Source: a bacterium
Lineage (GTDB): Bacteria; Bacillota; Bacilli; Lactobacillales; Streptococcaceae
Length of the DNA: 16,277 nucleotides
NCBI GenBank assembly: GCA_905221545.1
Contig: CAJNDO010000018.1
Location: 1 to 16,277, forward strand
Direction: 5' to 3'
Made by a program: the position numbers and the translations under genes
The notes under the pieces: model-generated
Seen by the model: the letters and a program-made list of their open reading frames with translations, nothing else
The model's database searches: none
Told to the model about the DNA's origin: nothing
Shown here: one piece after another, positions 14,612-16,277 of the stretch
Layout: every line of letters starts with the position of its first letter
Numbering within the stretch: the stretch's first letter is position 1

Positions 14612-15670
14612 ATGAAAGCCTATACTTATGTTAAACCAGGACTTGCTTCTTTTGTTGATGTAGATAAACCAATTATTCGCAAGCCAACAGACGCTATTGT
14701 GCGTATCGTAAAAACCACTATTTGTGGAACAGACCTCCATATTATCAAAGGGGATGTTCCTGCTTGTCAAAGTGGTACCATTCTTGGTCACGAAGGAATT
14801 GGGATTGTTGAAGAAGTTGGAGAAGGAGTTTCTAACTTCAAAAAAGGCGACAAGGTTTTGATTTCTTGTGTCTGTGCCTGTGGTAAATGTTACTACTGTA
14901 AAAGAGGAATTTATGCCCACTGTGAAGACGAAGGGGGCTGGATTTTCGGTCACTTGATTGATGGTATGCAGGCTGAATATCTACGTGTCCCTCATGCAGA
15001 TAACACTCTTTACCACACTCCAGAAGACTTGTCAGATGAAGCCTTGGTTATGCTATCAGACATTCTGCCTACTGGATATGAAATTGGTGTCTTGAAAGGG
15101 AAGGTAGAACCTGGTTGTAGTGTAGCCATTATTGGTTCAGGACCAGTTGGATTGGCTGCTCTTTTGACAGCTCAGTTCTACTCACCAGCTAAATTGATTA
15201 TGGTAGACTTAGACGATAACCGCTTGGAAACAGCTTTATCATTCGGTGCAACTCATAAGGTTAATTCTTCAGACCCTGAAAAAGCCATTAAAGAAATTTA
15301 TGATTTGACAGATGGCCGTGGTGTAGATGTTGCTATCGAAGCTGTTGGTATTCCTGCAACATTTGACTTCTGTCAAAAGATTATCGGTGTAGACGGAACA
15401 GTTGCTAACTGTGGTGTACATGGTAAACCAGTTGAATTCGATTTGGATAAACTTTGGATTCGTAACATCAATGTAACAACTGGTTTGGTATCTACAAATA
15501 CAACTCCACAATTGTTGAAAGCTCTTGAAAGTCATAAGATTGAACCAGAAAAATTGGTCACTCACTATTTCAAACTCAGTGAAATTGAAAAAGCCTATGA
15601 AGTCTTCGGTAAGGCAGCAGACCACCATGCTATTAAGGTCATCATCGAAAACGATATCTCAGAATCCTAA
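14612..15670 (+). CDS. Zinc-dependent alcohol dehydrogenase
   Basis: This 352-residue medium-chain dehydrogenase/reductase oxidises or reduces an alcohol/aldehyde pair with NAD(P). Catalytic zinc ligands: C38 (TICGTDLH) and H60-E61 (GHEG). The structural zinc is held by C91, C94, C97 and C105. The Rossmann motif GSGPVG follows, and D in MVDLDDNR points to NAD preference. Length and layout resemble bacterial secondary or tetrameric alcohol dehydrogenases; the substrate is uncertain. I chose the ATG with GGAGGAG six bases upstream; the reading frame is open back to 14489, but that segment contains the promoter and a Lys-rich, family-unlike extension. It is monocistronic, with its own promoter and terminator. 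Confidence 0.92.
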   Translation: MKAYTYVKPGLASFVDVDKPIIRKPTDAIVRIVKTTICGTDLHIIKGDVPACQSGTILGHEGIGIVEEVGEGVSNFKKGDKVLISCVCACGKCYYCKRGIYAHCEDEGGWIFGHLIDGMQAEYLRVPHADNTLYHTPEDLSDEALVMLSDILPTGYEIGVLKGKVEPGCSVAIIGSGPVGLAALLTAQFYSPAKLIMVDLDDNRLETALSFGATHKVNSSDPEKAIKEIYDLTDGRGVDVAIEAVGIPATFDFCQKIIGVDGTVANCGVHGKPVEFDLDKLWIRNINVTTGLVSTNTTPQLLKALESHKIEPEKLVTHYFKLSEIEKAYEVFGKAADHHAIKVIIENDISES

Positions 15671-15703
15671 GAAACAAAAAGTTTTTATCATATAAGCAAA
15701 TAG

Positions 15704-15737
15704 AAATTCAGTCATCCATCAGATGGCTGGATTTTTT
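15704..15737 (+). terminator. Terminator after the alcohol dehydrogenase gene
   Basis: Thirteen-base arms AAATTCAGTCATC (15704-15716) and GATGGCTGGATTT (15722-15734) with two T-G pairs and a CATCA loop, then a T-run to 15737. Confidence 0.85.
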
Positions 15738-15789
15738 ATCAAAAAATTAAGAAATGAGCATATTTCTTTCCTTGTTTGGCGGAATTGGT

Positions 15790-15795
15790 TATAAT
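15790..15795 (+). promoter_or_regulatory. -10 element of the DUF1033 gene
   Basis: Perfect TATAAT 25 bases before the chosen ATG. No convincing -35 is seen. Confidence 0.55.
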
Positions 15796-15820
15796 ATACG
15801 GTACAAAGGAATGAATGAAT

Positions 15821-16186
15821 ATGTATCGTGTTATAGAAATGTACGGAGATTTTGAACCGTGGTGGTTCTTAGAAGGTTGGGAAGAAGATATTGTAGCAAG
15901 TAAGAAATTTGACCAGTATTATGATGCTCTCAAATACTACAAAACTTGCTGGTTTCGATTGGAACAAGAATCCCCTCTTTATAAAAGCAGAAGTGATTTG
16001 ATGACCATTTTTTGGGATCCAGAAGACCAACGCTGGTGTGATGAATGTGATGAGTATTTACAACAATACCATTCGTTGGCTCTTTTGCAGGATGAACAGG
16101 TCATCCCAGATGAAAAATTACGTCCGGGCTATGAAAAACAAACTGGTCAGGAAAGGCACCGTTCTTGTCGTATGAAATTAAAATAG
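15821..16186 (+). CDS. DUF1033 family protein
   Basis: This small acidic, tryptophan- and tyrosine-rich protein (121 residues) begins MYRVIEMYGDFEPWWFLEGW, the recognisable DUF1033 signature. No signal peptide or membrane segment is seen. Function is unknown. A two-codon-longer ATG at 15815 exists, but the AAAGGA ribosome binding site (15805-15810) is only four bases from it and ten from 15821, so 15821 is preferred. In streptococci this gene commonly lies just upstream of the comG (cgl/comY) operon for the competence pilus. Here the end of an insertion sequence follows 14 bases after the stop codon. Confidence 0.85.
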   Translation: MYRVIEMYGDFEPWWFLEGWEEDIVASKKFDQYYDALKYYKTCWFRLEQESPLYKSRSDLMTIFWDPEDQRWCDECDEYLQQYHSLALLQDEQVIPDEKLRPGYEKQTGQERHRSCRMKLK

Positions 16187-16200
16187 AGAAAAAGTAACTT

Positions 16201-16277
16201 TGTACTGACCCCAAAAAGTTAGACAATTAATTTATCCGAAGGATTTAGTTCTGTATTGCACAGGACTGAGTCCTTTT
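16201..16277 (-). mobile_element. End of an IS3-family insertion sequence (IS150-like), truncated by the window
   Basis: TGTACTGACCCCAAAAAGTT and the following AGACA look like the terminal inverted repeat of IS150-subgroup elements, starting with the usual TG. An in-frame transposase C-terminus reads inward from it on the minus strand. The other end and any target duplication are outside the window. The boundary at 16201 is placed by the terminal TG. Confidence 0.8.
16232..16277 (-). CDS. IS3-family transposase (OrfB), last 14 residues only
   Basis: The minus strand encodes KGLSPVQYRTKSFG and then a stop (16232-16234). GLSPVQYR is the characteristic C-terminal ending of IS150-type integrase-core transposases, downstream of the DDE domain. 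The rest of the gene lies beyond the window. Intactness of the element cannot be judged. Confidence 0.85.
   Translation of the reverse strand, partial: KGLSPVQYRTKSFG

Overview
The window looks like a chromosomal segment of a Mitis-group Streptococcus (S. mitis / S. oralis / S. pneumoniae type). It is AT-rich, has AGGAGG-type ribosome binding sites and many extended -10 (TGn-TATAAT) promoters, and ends an rRNA operon with a dense tRNA array whose genes lack an encoded CCA. The gene order from the gshA-like gene through thrC, MATE, HAD, LysM, marR, DUF1304, pcp, tgt, nagA, adh and DUF1033 matches, from memory, the pneumococcal region just upstream of the comG (cgl) competence pilus operon. The species call is an inference.

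Layout. 1-1142: 3' part of a 5S rRNA, then eleven intact tRNAs (Val, Gly, Ile, Ser, fMet, Phe, Tyr, Trp, His, Gln, Leu), a decayed tRNA-Glu between Ile and Ser, and a terminator. 1207-6006: a GCS2-family glutamate-cysteine ligase homologue, threonine synthase, and a two-gene unit of a MATE exporter and a HAD phosphatase. 6007-8329: a secreted LysM protein with a metallopeptidase-like C-terminus, preceded by an intergenic region with inverted repeats, then a MarR regulator plus DUF1304 membrane protein pair behind a striking double-palindrome operator. 8441-11228: pyrrolidone-carboxylate peptidase, a convergent DUF975 membrane protein sharing its terminator, and tRNA-guanine transglycosylase transcribed divergently from DUF975. 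11329-15670: an OatA-type acyltransferase/SGNH protein, N-acetylglucosamine-6-phosphate deacetylase behind a probable NagR site, and a zinc alcohol dehydrogenase. 15821-16277: a DUF1033 protein, then the end of an IS3-family insertion sequence that runs off the window.

How it fits together. Most genes are single transcription units, each with its own promoter and hairpin terminator; only MATE-HAD and marR-DUF1304 are clear small operons. The common themes are cell-wall biology and amino-sugar turnover (LysM protein, OatA-like enzyme, NagA), tRNA production and modification (tRNA array, Tgt), and basic amino-acid and thiol metabolism (ThrC, Pcp, GshA-like). I saw no defence island, prophage, CRISPR array, toxin-antitoxin pair or biosynthetic cluster, and no plainly new multi-gene system. 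The observations most worth a second look are the IS end beside the DUF1033 gene at the presumed comG junction, the tRNA-Glu relic, the marR operator, and the repeats upstream of the LysM gene.
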